A stretch of DNA of 44,892 nucleotides from Chromera velia (Eukaryota; Sar; Chromeraceae). Below the pieces are notes generated by a model. It had not been told where the DNA came from, ran no database searches, and was given only the letters and a program-made list of their open reading frames with translations. The position numbers and the translations under genes are program-made. Positions 1-13,030 of the stretch are shown piece after piece; position 1 is the first letter of the stretch, and every line of letters starts with the position of its first letter. The stretch is from assembly GCA_018398765.1 (NCBI GenBank), contig JAHBMJ010000323.1, forward strand, positions 1-44,892, given 5' to 3'.

Positions 1-1
1 T

Positions 2-3000
2 GGGGGGGGGTGTTCCTCGGTGAATGCGAACAGTCCTGGCACTGACTCTACAGGCCCAATTGGTGGGTCTGTGAGTGAGAAGGAGACCGGTCATCCTTTA
101 TCTTTGGATGCGCCTGTGACAGTGTCACCCAGTATCGTTGCCCAACAATCCCCTGTGCTCCTCTGTGAGGACGAGAGGGGTCGTGAGGGGGGTGACGAGT
201 TTTCAGAGACTGATTCGTTCTCTCTGGTCTCCCACGGACCGAATGGAGACGGAGACGGAGAGTTGGAGAGGGACGATGACCTGGAGACTGATGGGGGGGA
301 GATGGCAGCTCAACTCGAGGCAGAACTCCAGCAGGGTGCGTACACAAGTTTGGCTTCTGCTTTTCGGAGAGAGGTAGACGTCTCTCGAGAGAAACCCGGA
401 GAGGGTCGAGAGGGAGTGGTCACCAAAGGGGTGGCAGTGGTGTTGGGGGGGGATGGCATAGTGCTTCCTGAAAATGGCACCTCAAAGGCACCCCCCTCTG
501 TTGTGGTTGGAGAGGTGAGTGTCGAGAAGTCGAGTGCGCCTGTGCCAGCCACCGCCGCGTCTGCTTCCGCAGCAGCGGCCCCGACCACCCAGGCTGTCCG
601 CAAGGCCTCGATCCTGCACTGGCCGTGGGTGCTCCAGGAAGTGCGGATTCTTCGCAGAGCACTGCAGCATGTGTCGAGTCCCCGCCCGATGGTTGCGTTT
701 GTGAACACAAAAAGTGGGGGGCAGGTGGGGAGGAAGCTGCTCCACCAGCTGTACGCGTTGCTGAACCCTGTACAAGTCATCGACATTCAGGTGAGGGGGT
801 GGGAAGAGTTGGGGGGTCCGTCAGCAAGGGGGAGAGTTTTGATTTGAGTCGCCTCTGATTTTATGCCGAATCTTCGGCCAGTTTGCGCTCTGAAATCTTT
901 CTTTTCTGATATTAAAAGAGAGAACCTGCGCTGCTGTGAGTGAGCGACTCAGTATGTCATACCTCTCTGGTACGCCTTCCCAGTTTCCGCCATTTCGCCG
1001 CAAATTTATTTGCCTGTGTGCCTTGATTGCACTCTCCCTTGCCCTTCATCTTTTCGTCTCCGTTGTTTTGCCTCGCTTTTGCATCCTCCTTTCCACCCCC
1101 TGTACTTTCTTTTTCCACTGTCCGCTCCTTCTTTGCTTCACTGCAGGCCGAAAAAGGTCCTGGTCGAGCATTGGAGCTGTTCAGGAAGCTGGCAGACGGC
1201 AGCTGCAACACAGGAAACAACGCAGCGGGACACTGCCAGATGAGGGTGCTCGTCTGTGGGGGGGACGGGACTGCAGGGTAGGTTGGTGTGTGTGTCTGTA
1301 CTTAGGCTGTGAGCGTGATTCAATTGAAAGTTTGAAGCTTGCTGTACGTCCGTTCTCGACTCCTCAATCACCCACTTTCTCACGCTTTCACTCGCTCACC
1401 GGGTCCTCATTACCTCTTTCCCTCTCTCCTCACTCTTGCACCGTACATCGTACATCAATCAAAAGGAAAGAAGAAACAAAAGAATGAAAGGAAAGGAAAG
1501 GAAGGTTTCGATAACTCTCTTTCGCCCTTCATAGCCCACTCCTCCGCACTTTTCTTCAGGGATGGTTTCTTTTATCGTCAGGGTGAAAGCGCAGACTTTG
1601 TACTCACATGCCTGTCCATTTGTTTTCTTTCTCAGTACGTCCTTTTACCTTGTGTGTCGTGCCTGTGTCTGTGTGAATAGGCTTTGAGGCTGCCTCTGTG
1701 TATCTGACTGACTCTGCCTTCTTTCTGTCTTGTCTGTCTGACTGTCTGACTGGTTAATGAATGATGCAGGTGGGTGATGGAAGAGATGCACAAGAGGTAC
1801 GGGCACTCCCTAGCGAGGCCTCACCCCCCCATTGCGATGCTCCCCTTGGGGACAGGCAACGACCTTGCCAACGTGTTGGGGTGGGGGAAGACCTTCGAGG
1901 GGGACCTCAGACACGTCCTGCGACAAGTGGAGAACGCACACGTGGGGGGACTCGATCGGTCAGTGGGTGCACTGATGGGGTTTGGGGGGGGGCATGATTG
2001 GTTGATTGATTCATGTCTGGGTGGATGTGAAGCAGGGAGGGTGGCGGTCCATGTGGGACTATGTGTTGGGGTTTGTTTTTGGACATTCGGCTTATAGACT
2101 GGAGAGGGAGAGCTGAGCATATAGTAATGCAGTACGGGCACAGAGAAAGAGATAGAACGAGGAATATGGTGACAGACAGACCCGAAAGCCGGGGGGCAAG
2201 AATCAAAGATGGCCCTTCGATCGCCTCTCTTTTTTGCACATGTGTCAGTTTCGGGGTGGAAAAGAGGGAATTATTTTTTTTTTTCATGGGATTTTCCTTC
2301 CCTGCGTGCCTGCCTGCAGGTGGGAGGTGACAGCCCGTGACCAGTCAGGCAGAGAATTGTTCCGATCGACGTTCAACAACTACATGGACGTTGGCATTGC
2401 TGCGAGGATCGCTCTGAAGTTTCACCTCCTCAGAGAATCCCATCCAGAGCTCTTCAGGTCGCAGCTGGGAAATAAGATGCTGTACGGAGAGGTCAGTCAG
2501 TGAGATTGAAGCAAACCGGATGCATGAGGAAAGAGGGAGAGTTGATAGCTGCGCATGAGATCCGTGGTCAGAAAATAAGAAGTTCCACCACAGTGTTTGG
2601 GTTGCACCTTGTGCGTCGCTCCTTTGGCCTGTCACCCTTGCCTGTTTTTGTTTCTTTCTTCCTCCTTTGGGGAGGCCATTCATTTAGCTTTTCTCCCCTG
2701 TTCCTTCCCCTCTTAATTGTACTCGACCAGATCCCGAAAGGTCTCGTGAGGCCGTCACAGTCCTCATTCATTCATTCCTCTCGCCTGTTTGTTTGCCCAG
2801 TGAGGGCAGGGATGTGTGTTTGTTGACCTCAGCTGCGATTGTGAGTGTATCCGTATGTGCATTGATGAATGGATGCGTGATGTTTTCATACATGTTTGAT
2901 CCAACATATCAAGACGCAAGGATACATGTACGTATGTATCTGTGTATGTGCTGTGTGTGAACACGATGCAGGTCGGATTTCGGGATTTCATCGGTGACTT

Positions 3001-4689
3001 CGTGACGAACAACGCGATCGACCTCTCTGGGTGCCGAATCTTCTGTGACGGCAGGCTTGTGTGCGCCCTGCCCGAGAAGAACGCGAAGAGAAACGGTGCC
3101 TCTCCCAGTGGCAGGGGAGGAATGGCGGGTCTGAGAGGGAACAGACCGAACAGCGCCAGTCAGAGGGGACTCCCAACGTCGCACTCTGTCGGGGTCTCGC
3201 TGGATTCCCTTGCAAATGCGCCCCAGTTAGTCGATCCCCTTCTTCGTCTGGAGGGTCTAATCCTGATCAACATTCCCTCCTTCGCGGGGGGGGTGAAGCT
3301 CTGGCAGGTCAACGAGGAAGGCCAGGGCGAGTTCTCTGCACCGCACCACCACCGTGCGTTTGCGGGACTCCCCCACTCCCCCGCCCTGCCCGGACGGGTG
3401 CCCCATCACGCCTTCCCACCCGTTCACAGGGGATCCGCAGACGGGGGGGACGAGCATTCTGACTCCTCTGCCACCACCGTCCACAGATGCAGTCCTCTGC
3501 AGGGGGGGGGGCAGTCTCCTTTTGCCCATGCAGGAGCGTTCACAGAACAGGACGGGGATGAGAGCGCGATGGAAGGGGAGATGAGATCAGGGCACATGAC
3601 GGGAGCGGCAGCAGTGGCTGCTGCAGGTGGGATGATTACGTCTGGAGACAACTTGAGTGAGACGGACATGTCGGGAGTCGATGCGGGGGGGGAGAGAGGC
3701 CGTCGGGTGAGTAATCGGCACACTAGGTCTTTCGCTGAAGGGGGGCGGCATGGGGGTGTGCCATCGCCTACTTCGGCAGTTGCGCGCTCATTTGAAAGTG
3801 CGACGGTGGCTTCTCACCTTCCATCAGGTCGTCCTGCCATAGGGCGCATTCCTTGGGGGAATGGGTTGGCCGGTCGTACGTTCTCTAGGTGGAGGGAGCA
3901 GAGGACAGATGACAGAATGATCGAGATGGTCGGGGTCAAATCCCTCTTCCACCTGGGGCAGGTGCAGGTGGGGCTTGCGGAGCCGATCAAAATCTGTCAG
4001 GGGTCGGAGATCAAGATCGAACTCCAGAATGACCTTCCCATGCAGGTCGGTTGGGTGGCCGGTGTAGTATTTGTTTGTTTAGGTGTCTGATTGGGGGGTT
4101 GGTGTCCCAGTGAGTTTTATTTTTCGTTACGGGAGCACAGGAAGGAGTGAGTACGGGAATGCATTGACGGTGCGTTGTGTGCAAAAAGGGGAGGTCCGCT
4201 GTTTCTCCTCTCGGTATTCTCGTGACAATATCATGATCTCGTGCGTCCGAACCTTTGGATGGATGTATGAGCTCGATTGAGGCTCCTTGTCCCCCCCCCT
4301 TCGTGTGTTTTGGCGTTCGTTCACGAGTTTCCGTGGTTTTCTCTCTTATTCACATGCGAACCGTAATAAAGCCAGCGTCCTATTCCCATGAAAGAAGCCA
4401 GTAACTGAATCCTTTTTCCCAGAGACACAGGCAGACACTTAATTAATTTCGCATTTCTGCATGCATGCAGGTCGACGGGGAGCCCAGGATGATGAACCGT
4501 CCGTGCACCCTGCACATCACGTACAAGGCAGAGGGAGTGGTGTTGACAACAACCCCTCCCTGTCCGACAAAGCCAGTGAAGGAGGCGTTCAAGACCATGA
4601 GGGAGGTCCTGGAGACGGCTGTGGACAAGGGGGTCATCTCACAACAGCAAAGCTCCGTGCTCATGAAAGAGTTCAGGCGGAGATTGTAA
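2..4689 (+). CDS. Diacylglycerol kinase, six exons, 5' end outside window
   Basis: Phosphorylates diacylglycerol to phosphatidic acid, using ATP, at membranes. Exons: 2-790 (open to the left edge), 1147-1277, 1770-1958, 2320-2491, 2972-4045, 4471-4689; all phases join and the stop is TAA. The catalytic domain starts near PMVAFVNTKSGG (end of exon 1). It continues with the ATP-site CGGDGT across exons 2-3, LPLGTGNDLA in exon 3, LDRW at the exon 3-4 join, FNNYMDVGIAARIAL (exon 4) and NIPSFAGGVKLW (exon 5). The accessory part is VGVKSLFHLGQVQVGLAEP and PMQVDGEP across the last junction. The first ~200 residues are acidic, Ser/Thr-rich and look disordered. No C1 domain is visible; one could lie upstream. 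The first in-frame ATG is at 302, but the frame is open to base 2, so the start is unresolved. Exon 5 carries a ~200-residue low-complexity insertion. AATAAA (4690-4695) follows the stop directly. Confidence 0.93.
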
Positions 4690-6802
4690 AATAAAGATTG
4701 AATTTAATGCAGCGTGACTGACTATATCTGAATGAGTGCAGGACTACAAGTTGATTGAGCGTGCTTGTTTTCTTCCTCGGCGGAATCCTCGCATACATGA
4801 ATGGATGGAACTTTTCGGTGAATTTGCTGAAGCGAAACTAAGAGCTAGTTCTAGCTAGTTGAAAAAGACCATGCACAAATTCAAAAAGGCTTGCAAGTTG
4901 CTGGCTGCAACCCGAGCCCGCCCAGTTCAAGTTAATTGTCTACTTAATTGTGTAACGTCTAGTGTAACGTAGTTTTTCACTAGCTAGGTTAGAGTAATTA
5001 CTACTAGTAACTCAACTGTGGTAGTAACCATACTGTGTATAGTTTTTCAAGCCTAGTTTTAAGCAACACTGTGCAATACTCTTTGCAATATCTGAACAAT
5101 ACTCTAGCAACACCTTATAATAACACTAGTAACAACACCTGAATTAACTTAAACAAGTTTAAGAATAAGTATTTAACAGTTATTCTTTATGTATATAATG
5201 CTCTTTATAATCATAATACTCTTTCCAATTATAACAGCCAACTTTAAAAGTTTTTGAATATACATTTTTAAATACATGCATTTAAAAGAATTTTTTTAGG
5301 TGGAAGAACGTGAAAAAACATAGGAAAAAACAAATGATTAAGTGAAAGCTAGCTACAGGAAAGCCAGAGTGAACGCTTCTCAATTCTACAGTTATGTACA
5401 CTGAAAAAGTTTAATTAATTCAAATGTTAAAGTTTAGGGGCGGACTTTATTATGAAACATAACTTTACTAGTTGCTTTACAGATCAGACCCTAGATCAGA
5501 CCTACGTACAAGATTAAAAATGATTTCGTTCTAGATTTTGTTATACGTATGCAAATGTATCAAACCGTATTCCAATCGATTGGAAATAAGGTGACTTAGA
5601 AGTTCACCGACTAGTTTCAAGTTACCGACCGTAACTGACGTCAGCACGCGGAAAAAGCCGCTGCTAAAGTCAAACGATCCCAGAAACGATCGATTGAGCA
5701 TACCAAAATGAGACCAAAAGTGGCCTGTCACTGCAAAACTGCGCGGCCGTCCTCAGCGCCCGTCCGCTTCAAACAAATGACAAGAAATCTATACAAAAAA
5801 TGCACATGCTCGTCTTGCCATACATGGATGGGGCTGCTGAACTGCACTGCGTGGCATTGCAAGAGTTAACAAAAAAACTGATGAACACTGATGCCATACG
5901 AGCTCAAACTCGGAAGGTTTCTCGACGTGGAGCAGGACACTTACGCCATCTCTCCCAAGTCTCTCTTTCTCTCTCTCTGTGTACTTACTTTCAGTGCGCT
6001 ATGCTGTACTTTTCTTCTGTCTTTCTTCGATTGCCCGAGTCTAAGTGCCTCTTTGCCGGCCTTCCTGTCTTTCTAACCGTTCGATCATCTGCTCTGATGG
6101 TCCATTCGGGGCCGAACTCTTTAGAGCTTTCACTCAACTGTACCCCCCGATGTCTCTCTGTCTCCCTCTCTTCATCTACCTCTGCGGGCTTTTGTATGTA
6201 CAACAACTTGTGAGTCCAAACGAGGAATAAGAAAAAGACGATCAAAGGAATTCAATCAATCAATCGGGTCTTCCTTCCAGCCACACCACAACAGACAGAC
6301 GTCTGCACATGCAGCCTCTCCTTTTCTTTCTTTCTTGCTCCGCTCCTCTGTCTAAGAAGAGCGTGTCATTCTTCACATCAGGTCCTCAAAAGGGAACACG
6401 ACATTCAGGGCCTTTCTGCACACACGTCAGCAAGCAAGCAAGCAGAGAAGCAAACCAACGAGAGGGGAAGAGGAGCAGGAGCTCAGAAGGTAACTCTGCA
6501 TGTGCCATCATGCTGAAATGAAATACTTCGACAGAGGACTTCCGAGAGTCGGCATACACTGGACAAGGAAGGACAAAAGAAGAGCAGCACCAAACGAAAC
6601 GACAGCGTTGTCTGAGCAGGTGGAGGGAAGGCACAATATGTATTAATACTTCATTGCTAGACCAGGACCACCATATGCCTGTGCTTGGGTCACCACAGAA
6701 AAGGAAGAAACCCTTAAAAAGCGATATTCGAACTTGCACAAGCCACGAAACGCCCCCGAGGTACCTAGTAGACCTCCCCTTGCATTCACGCATCCCACCC
6801 AT
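4690..6802. other. Gene-free interval, AT-rich 4740-5760
   Basis: No reading frame with family similarity or splice-compatible exons was found on either strand. 4740-5760 is AT-rich with short palindromic words around CTAG, like the remnants of mobile DNA elsewhere in the window. 5800-6800 has normal base composition and probably holds the 3' untranslated region of the minus-strand squalene epoxidase gene that ends at 6803. Confidence 0.6.
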
Positions 6803-9080
6803 TTACTGAAGGGCCGACAAAAAAAGCGAGCACCACCCCAAACAATCCATCCGACCAACCAACCTTGTGGGCCACCATGCGAACGGCGCAGTTCGTTCCT
6901 TGATGAGGAGGGGAAGAAGAATTCGCGCGCCCGCATGGAGCATCTGTAAGTTGCCCGACAGACACACAGGGAGACGGAGAGGCAAAGTCTCAATGGATGG
7001 CTGAAAGACAAAAATTTGAGAGACCAATCATCCCTTCAGACAGACAACTGACGCACGAATTCTGCAAGTGCGCATGCAAGGACGCTCTCCAATCGATCGT
7101 ACTTGTGAACGGGTTAATTCGTCATCTCTTTCCCCCCCCCCTTCGATTATTCTTTCCCGTCCCGTCTTTCCTTTCACTTCTCCCTTCCCCCTCTTTTTCA
7201 GTTTCTTTTCTTTCCCTCTTTCACTTTTTCGAAGACAGTCAGGCAGTCAGTGAGTCAGTCAGTCAGTCATTCAGCCAGGCACCCAGAAACACAAGTCAGT
7301 GCGGACAGGGAGGACAGAGAAAGAGACGCACACAGTGCCATACAACCTGTGAGTGATCCAGTGACGAGAAGAGACGAGACAGACCTGATAGATGTCCCTG
7401 AGGGCAGACGGGGACACTGCGCCCATTCCCCTCTCCAAGCAAAAGTCCCTCAAGGCAAACACGACCACAAGGAAGAAATGAGTGGAGAGCACCCACGGCT
7501 TCTCACACAGTCCTGACAAGAGACCTGCATGCACGCATGCACTCTCCCATTTTATTTTGTTTCTGTGGACACATAAGCTATGGCAGAGATGCCTGACGCA
7601 CTCCTTCAGTGAAGAAAGGTACATAGATTGCTTGAGATGATCCCTCTCACATTCTTTAGCGCCTTTTCTCTTTCCCCTCCCACCGACTTCTGCGGATAAT
7701 GTGCAACAGAAAGAAAATAAGACACAAGAAGTGAGCATGCCGCTGCCCAAGATGCTCATAAAGAGAAGATGAATCAGATAAACATTCTCTTTCTGTATCC
7801 AAACAAAACGAAGCGGCTACACATGAAGATAGGAAGCAACAGAGACAGTCTGATCTCATCTCACTCATCTGTCCATGCTCATCCAAGCCACTCATCGAAA
7901 TTAAAAAAAAAAAAAAAAACTCACCCATGGGACCTGCAGCGCAAACACCCCCGTTGGACAAATACCTGCATGCATGCAAACAGGTAGTATAGGAGGCGGA
8001 AAAAAGGAAAAGAAAAGAAAAGAAAGCGCGGGATGCACCCTTCTGACGCTCCCCCCCTTCACCCTTTTCCTCGGTTCAACTGTCCATTCACCATGCAAGA
8101 GGGCTACTGAGAAAAAGAACCGTTCGCACGGCTGGTTGTGAATCACAGGGGTTTTGAAGACAGACTATTCTGCCGAAGGAAAGAGAAGCAAATTACTAAA
8201 AACGACAGACATGCAGAGACGGGAAGGGCAAGGAAAGGAAAGGAATAGAAAGCAGGCAAGTCAGACCTGAAGCATGCAGTGCGGATGCGCGCCCTTGCCC
8301 TGTCCCCCCCTGGTGGAGCGAAGACTTGGTGGAGTGCATTCGCGAGGGTGTTCAGCGTGCTCGCATAAGGACAACGACGTCTGTAGACAAAAAAAGGGGA
8401 CAGACAGAGAAGAACCGAGCAGAAAAAGGAAAGGGTCTTCTCCATTCATTCGTTGTCTGCTTTGCTATCATTGCATTTGCTGAAGTGAGACGACAATCTT
8501 TCAGTCGCACCGCCTCACTGCACTGCATCCGGCTGTCTGACACTGCACGAGGATCACAGACTCTTTGAACATGCAGATTTGTTGTCTGATGTTGGCGTGG
8601 ACACGTCGGTAGGCTCATGCACACAGCCACCACCCAAAAATGTACAAACACAACATTGTTCGCAAACAGGAGGGAACAGGACCAAGGCAGGAGGACATTC
8701 ATGACCGCCATACATCGATAGTGTTTTTCCGACTTGACAAAGACTTCAATGTCTGCACTTAAGGAATCGTGGAGAAGACACATGGCCCCGCGTCCAGCCT
8801 TCCAAATTTCCTCCCTCTGACTCACCTGAGAAATTCTGATTCGATCTTTCGCGTCTCTACAGGGATGCCCTTCCCGTCTCGAGTCAGAAGATCCGAGAGG
8901 TTCTCCACGTCTCTGCAGGCAGGCAAGGAAGGAGGCAGGATCCTCATCTCATTTTATTTTATCTCGGCGTGCAAAGAGGATGTTGGAAGACTCGATGGAA
9001 CACGAGAAGAAAATTTGCACAGGGAACACCCATACACACAGACACAGACACAGACACAGACACACACACCTACACACACA

Positions 9081-9122
<42 letters not shown>

Positions 9123-10547
9123 AACAAACACCCCCCCTCGCCTTCAGGGATCGATTTTTCGCGAATGCAGGCACTCTGAAGAAAAACGGCCCGTGAATCC
9201 AATTTTCAAAAGCGCCTTCGGCAAGGAGGATCAAAAGACAAACACAAGAGAGAGTGGGTCCAAGCCTCACCATCCCGCAGCATTTTGTAATTCAAAAAAC
9301 AAAAACAAAAGTCTCCTCCGGGCCTCCCTCACCCCCCTGCAGGACTCACCGAAGGCCCACAGTCATGCCACACCCCGTCAGAGCATGCCTCAGATTCAGA
9401 GCGTCCCCCAGCATCAGAACCCCCTCCCTGCCCACTGCCAAGCTGCTCCCCTTCCTGCCTGCCAGGCGTGCGTCATCTGCAGGGGTGAGGGAGTAGGAGT
9501 TCTTCAGGGAGATAATCGACGACGCCCCTGCCGTCCCATCAGCAGAAGATGCCAGGAGCTCTCGGAAGGGCCCCCTCGTCTCCTCAGGAAGTTGGGGAGC
9601 CACCACGTCTCTCAGGTAACTGTACACGGCCCCGGAGGAAGGGGCGTCTCCACCGGACCCAGAAGGCAGATGTGCGCTGCCGTGGTCGTCCACACACACA
9701 AGCACTCGAGTCTCCGTGGGAGAGATCTGCGCATTCATTTGACAGAGGGGGGGAGGCATGAGGGGTGGGTAGGTCGAAAAGAAAGGAAGCCAAGTAAGGA
9801 GAAGAGAAATGAGGTTGACTTCTTCGGAGCCGTCATGAGTCAAATGAGAGAGAGAGAAACCGAGAGAGAAGGGAGGCAAAGCCAGGGTGAGTAACAGGTG
9901 TAGAGGGAACGAGAAAGAAAGAGGTTGGGAGGACCGCTATATGACAGTTCCAGAGACAAAGGTGGGGAGGCGAGCAAACAAAAGAAGGGAACCCTACGTG
10001 GAGCACGATCTCTCCCCCCCCCCCCCCCNNNNNNNNNNNNNNNNNNNCCCCCCGCGCTGAGTGTGCGTGCATGTGCAGAAAGGGGGGGGAGGGAAGGGAT
10101 CAGACAGACGGCGGATGAAACCAATCCCCACCCCCTCCAGACAGACCTGATAGATCAATACAGGGGACGGGGTGGCCAGCACGACGTGGCCATGGCCTGC
10201 CGAGGGCACGGGCGGCCTCATACTTTCGTGATTCAGTAGCACACCTGCATGCACTCAGTACAGGACAAGATGATTCGATCAGTTTTCCTCGTGCAACGCT
10301 TTTTTCCCACGCAGAGCTGACGAAAAGGGGAATTTCGCTGACGTCCTTCCGACAGAGGAAGGTAATCGAGCAACACATAATAAAACTTCTGTGTATGGAG
10401 GTAGGTGAAGGAAGGACGGAAGAAAGAGAATGAATGAATGAAAAAATGAATGAATGAATGAATGAATGAATGAAAGAAGGTAGGAAGGAAGGAAAGAAAG
10501 AAAAGAAAGAAAGAAAGAAAGAAAGAAAGGAAGGAAGGAAGGAAGAA

Positions 10548-10578
<31 letters not shown>

Positions 10579-10745
10579 GAAGGAAGGGAAGGAAGGAAGG
10601 AAGAAAGAAAAGAAAGAAAGAAAGAAAGAAAGGAAGGAAGGAAGAAAGAAAGGAAGAAAGAAAGAAAGAAAGAAAGAAAGGAAGGAAGGAAGGAAGGAAG
10701 GAAGAAAGGAAGGAAGGAAGGAAGGAAGGAAGAAAGAAAGAAGGA

Positions 10746-10784
<39 letters not shown>

Positions 10785-10873
10785 GAAGGAAGGAAGAAAG
10801 AAAAGAAAGAAAGAAAGAAAGGAAGGAAGGAAGGAAGAAAGGAAGGAAGGAAGAAAGAAAGAAAGGAAGGAAG

Positions 10874-10907
<34 letters not shown>

Positions 10908-10908
10908 A

Positions 10909-10940
<32 letters not shown>

Positions 10941-13030
10941 GAATGAAAGAGAGAGAGGGAGAGAGAGGAGGGACGATCGTAAAAAGCTCCTGTGTGGTGG
11001 TACCACAAAGCTCAAATAAAAAACCAGCCCCCCACCTGCCCAAGTGCTCAGACGGACGGGACCTCCCCTTCGGACTTCTTTTCGAAGAGCGAACCCTGCA
11101 CGGAGGGAGGAGGCAGGGCGGTACACACAGCGAGAAAGAGTACGCAACCACACAGAGACGCACCAAGCTATGGGGGGGTTGAAAGAGGAAAGAAAGCAAA
11201 AGGATCTCAATCAAACCAGCCACCAAGAGGATGAGAACAGGAGAAAAGACAGAGAGCATCTATGGAACAGCGAAGAAAAATTTGGAAGGAACCACAGAGC
11301 AGTGCAGGAATCAGAGACTCAGCACATGACCAAAGGAAGCAAGAGGGATGTCAATTACTCCCCTGCCATATGCGGGAGAGGAAAGAGACGGACATGCCAA
11401 TCAGACTACAAAAACGCCGCAGCAAATGCTGCCCCCCCCGAGCCTCTCCCTTCAGTAGACGATCGACTGACTCACCCGACGGTTGTCCTCCATCGCACAC
11501 AACAGTGAGGGGAGCAGAGAGGCAGGCTGCCTGCGGATCACCAGGCACTGGTCCCTTGGCATGGATCGCGGCCTCGGCCCCAAATCCTAGAATGCCGCCC
11601 CAGTCCACCTCCTCTGTCGCCTCATGAACCGACTTATCCAGCTCAACTCCAACCACCCTCTCTGTCTCCCCTTCTCTCCTGATTTTCAATTTCTTCACCG
11701 AAGCCTCCAAGAGCGTCACATTGCCACACGCAGCTGCGTGCTTTCGAAGCTCCTGAACGAACCTGCCGTTGTGGTACGCAAATCCAATCGGAGACCCGGT
11801 CTCGGCTGCGCGACGGGCTGCTGCCTCTGCAAATGTGCCCCCATAGGAAAGGGAGTCTGATTTCTCTCCCTTCTCTCTGTCCTGTTGATGTGAGGGTCTC
11901 TCGCTGAGTCCGCTTCTCCCAAGAGAGGACGTGACCGTCGTTTCCGTCTCTGCATCGCTTCTCTGGCGCTCACACTCCCTTCCCTGGTTCTGATTTGCTT
12001 CGAGAAACCCCATCATTTCCTTCCATGTTGCAGGGTCTCTGTCAGGATAATACAGAGAGGTCTGTTGAGGTTCCAGGACAGGCACGCCCTCCACCGACCC
12101 AAGGGAGCCTCCCCCCTCGGCGTCGATGCCTTCAGGTACCACAAGGAGGTAACCTGCCGGAGGAGGGAAATGAAGTGAGGGCAGGGGTCTAGAATGAACA
12201 GAGAGAGGGCAGGGGTCTAGAATGAACAGAGAGAGGGAAGGAAGGGGAAGGAGTGGGGGGAACAAGGTCGAGGAGCTCAGCAGGCATGTATGCAGGAGGA
12301 TATCAGTATGTAAAAAGAGCAGAGAAGTGGCAGTAAGGAGAAGACCTACAGAGCAGACAGAAACCGGGAGGCATCAGTCCAATTCCCAGACACACAGACG
12401 GAAGGGGGTAGCGTGATGTAGCGCCACTATAGGAGAGAGGGAGAGGACGGCTTTGCCGACAGAAGCAGAGCACACTTGAGTTAGGAGACGGCCAAAGTCA
12501 CGGAGACGGAGGCACTACCCAGGTACGGACCTGCAGACGGCACAGCTCCGATATTCTTCGTCACGCACTCGTCAAGACCCAATCGTTGAAGACACCGAAA
12601 GCCTGCGGGCTGGAGATACTCCCCGATGATGCGGTGCTGGAGTGAAAAACTTTTGTCAACCAGAGCTACCCTCTTGCCGCTCTTTCCCAATTTGACTGCC
12701 AGACTGGCTCCTACAGTTCCTGCACAAAGGCAAGACAAAAGAGGGGAAAGTGATTGGTCTTCATGAAGTGGCGCTGATGATAACACACCGAGAGGAAGTG
12801 TACCGACCAGCACCGACGATGATGACATCAAAGCCTCCTTTTGTTTGCTCGTAACCATCAGATACAGCTGCGTTGGCCTTTCTCCTCATCCAGACGCGAT
12901 GACACAAAAAAGAAGCGGGGATGCTGCAAACTCCAGCAGCAAGTGCACTGCACAAAACCCAGTTAGGAATGCTCAAGAAGGACTTTTCCTTCAAAAAGGG
13001 TAGAACACTCTCCAGGGAAAACTTGTCCAT
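6803..13030 (-). CDS. Squalene monooxygenase (squalene epoxidase), 11 exons
   Basis: FAD enzyme that turns squalene into 2,3-oxidosqualene, the first oxygen-dependent step of sterol synthesis, at the ER membrane. Exons (minus): 13030-12808, 12719-12531, 12153-11476, 11095-11036, 10244-10147, 9726-9350, 8912-8826, 8380-8267, 7965-7925, 7524-7385, 6943-6803; phases agree throughout, giving 715 residues and a TAA stop. Residues 22-46 form a hydrophobic anchor. [14 protein letters not shown] is the dinucleotide-binding motif (G73, G75, G78); IIGEYLQP follows. PLTVVCDGG is the DG motif, and [18 protein letters not shown] is the second FAD motif (about 520-538). The C-terminal exons ([25 protein letters not shown]) match the membrane-associated tail of the family. 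The ATG at 13030 is the first one, just before the anchor. It is longer than usual (about 500-570) because of an acidic, Gln-rich insertion in exon 3. The last exon's tail after IKERT is not conserved. Confidence 0.93.
8948..9123. repeat. CACAGA / CA / GA microsatellite
   Basis: From about 9037 to 9122, ACACAG units run into (CA)n and then (GA)n. The tract lies in intron 6 of the squalene epoxidase gene and explains the His/Thr and Leu/Ser low-complexity frames around it. Confidence 0.9.
10029..10047. other. Assembly gap (19 N) inside a C homopolymer
   Basis: Nineteen N bases flanked by C runs, in intron 5 of squalene epoxidase. The gap does not touch an exon. Confidence 0.99.
10430..10976. 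repeat. GAAT / AAAG / AAGG homopurine microsatellite
   Basis: (GAAT)n at 10430-10473 is followed by mixed AAAG and AAGG units. Bases 10482-10943 are all purines on the plus strand. The tract lies in intron 4 of squalene epoxidase, where the transcript carries it as a pyrimidine run. The long Lys/Arg/Glu and Phe/Leu/Ser frames here are artefacts of the repeat. Confidence 0.95.

Noticed and set aside
10100-11259. Very long Phe/Leu/Ser (minus) and Lys/Arg/Glu (plus) frames of 150-326 residues
   Set aside because: They are translations of the AAAG/AAGG microsatellite in an intron; their ends also overlap true exons in another frame.
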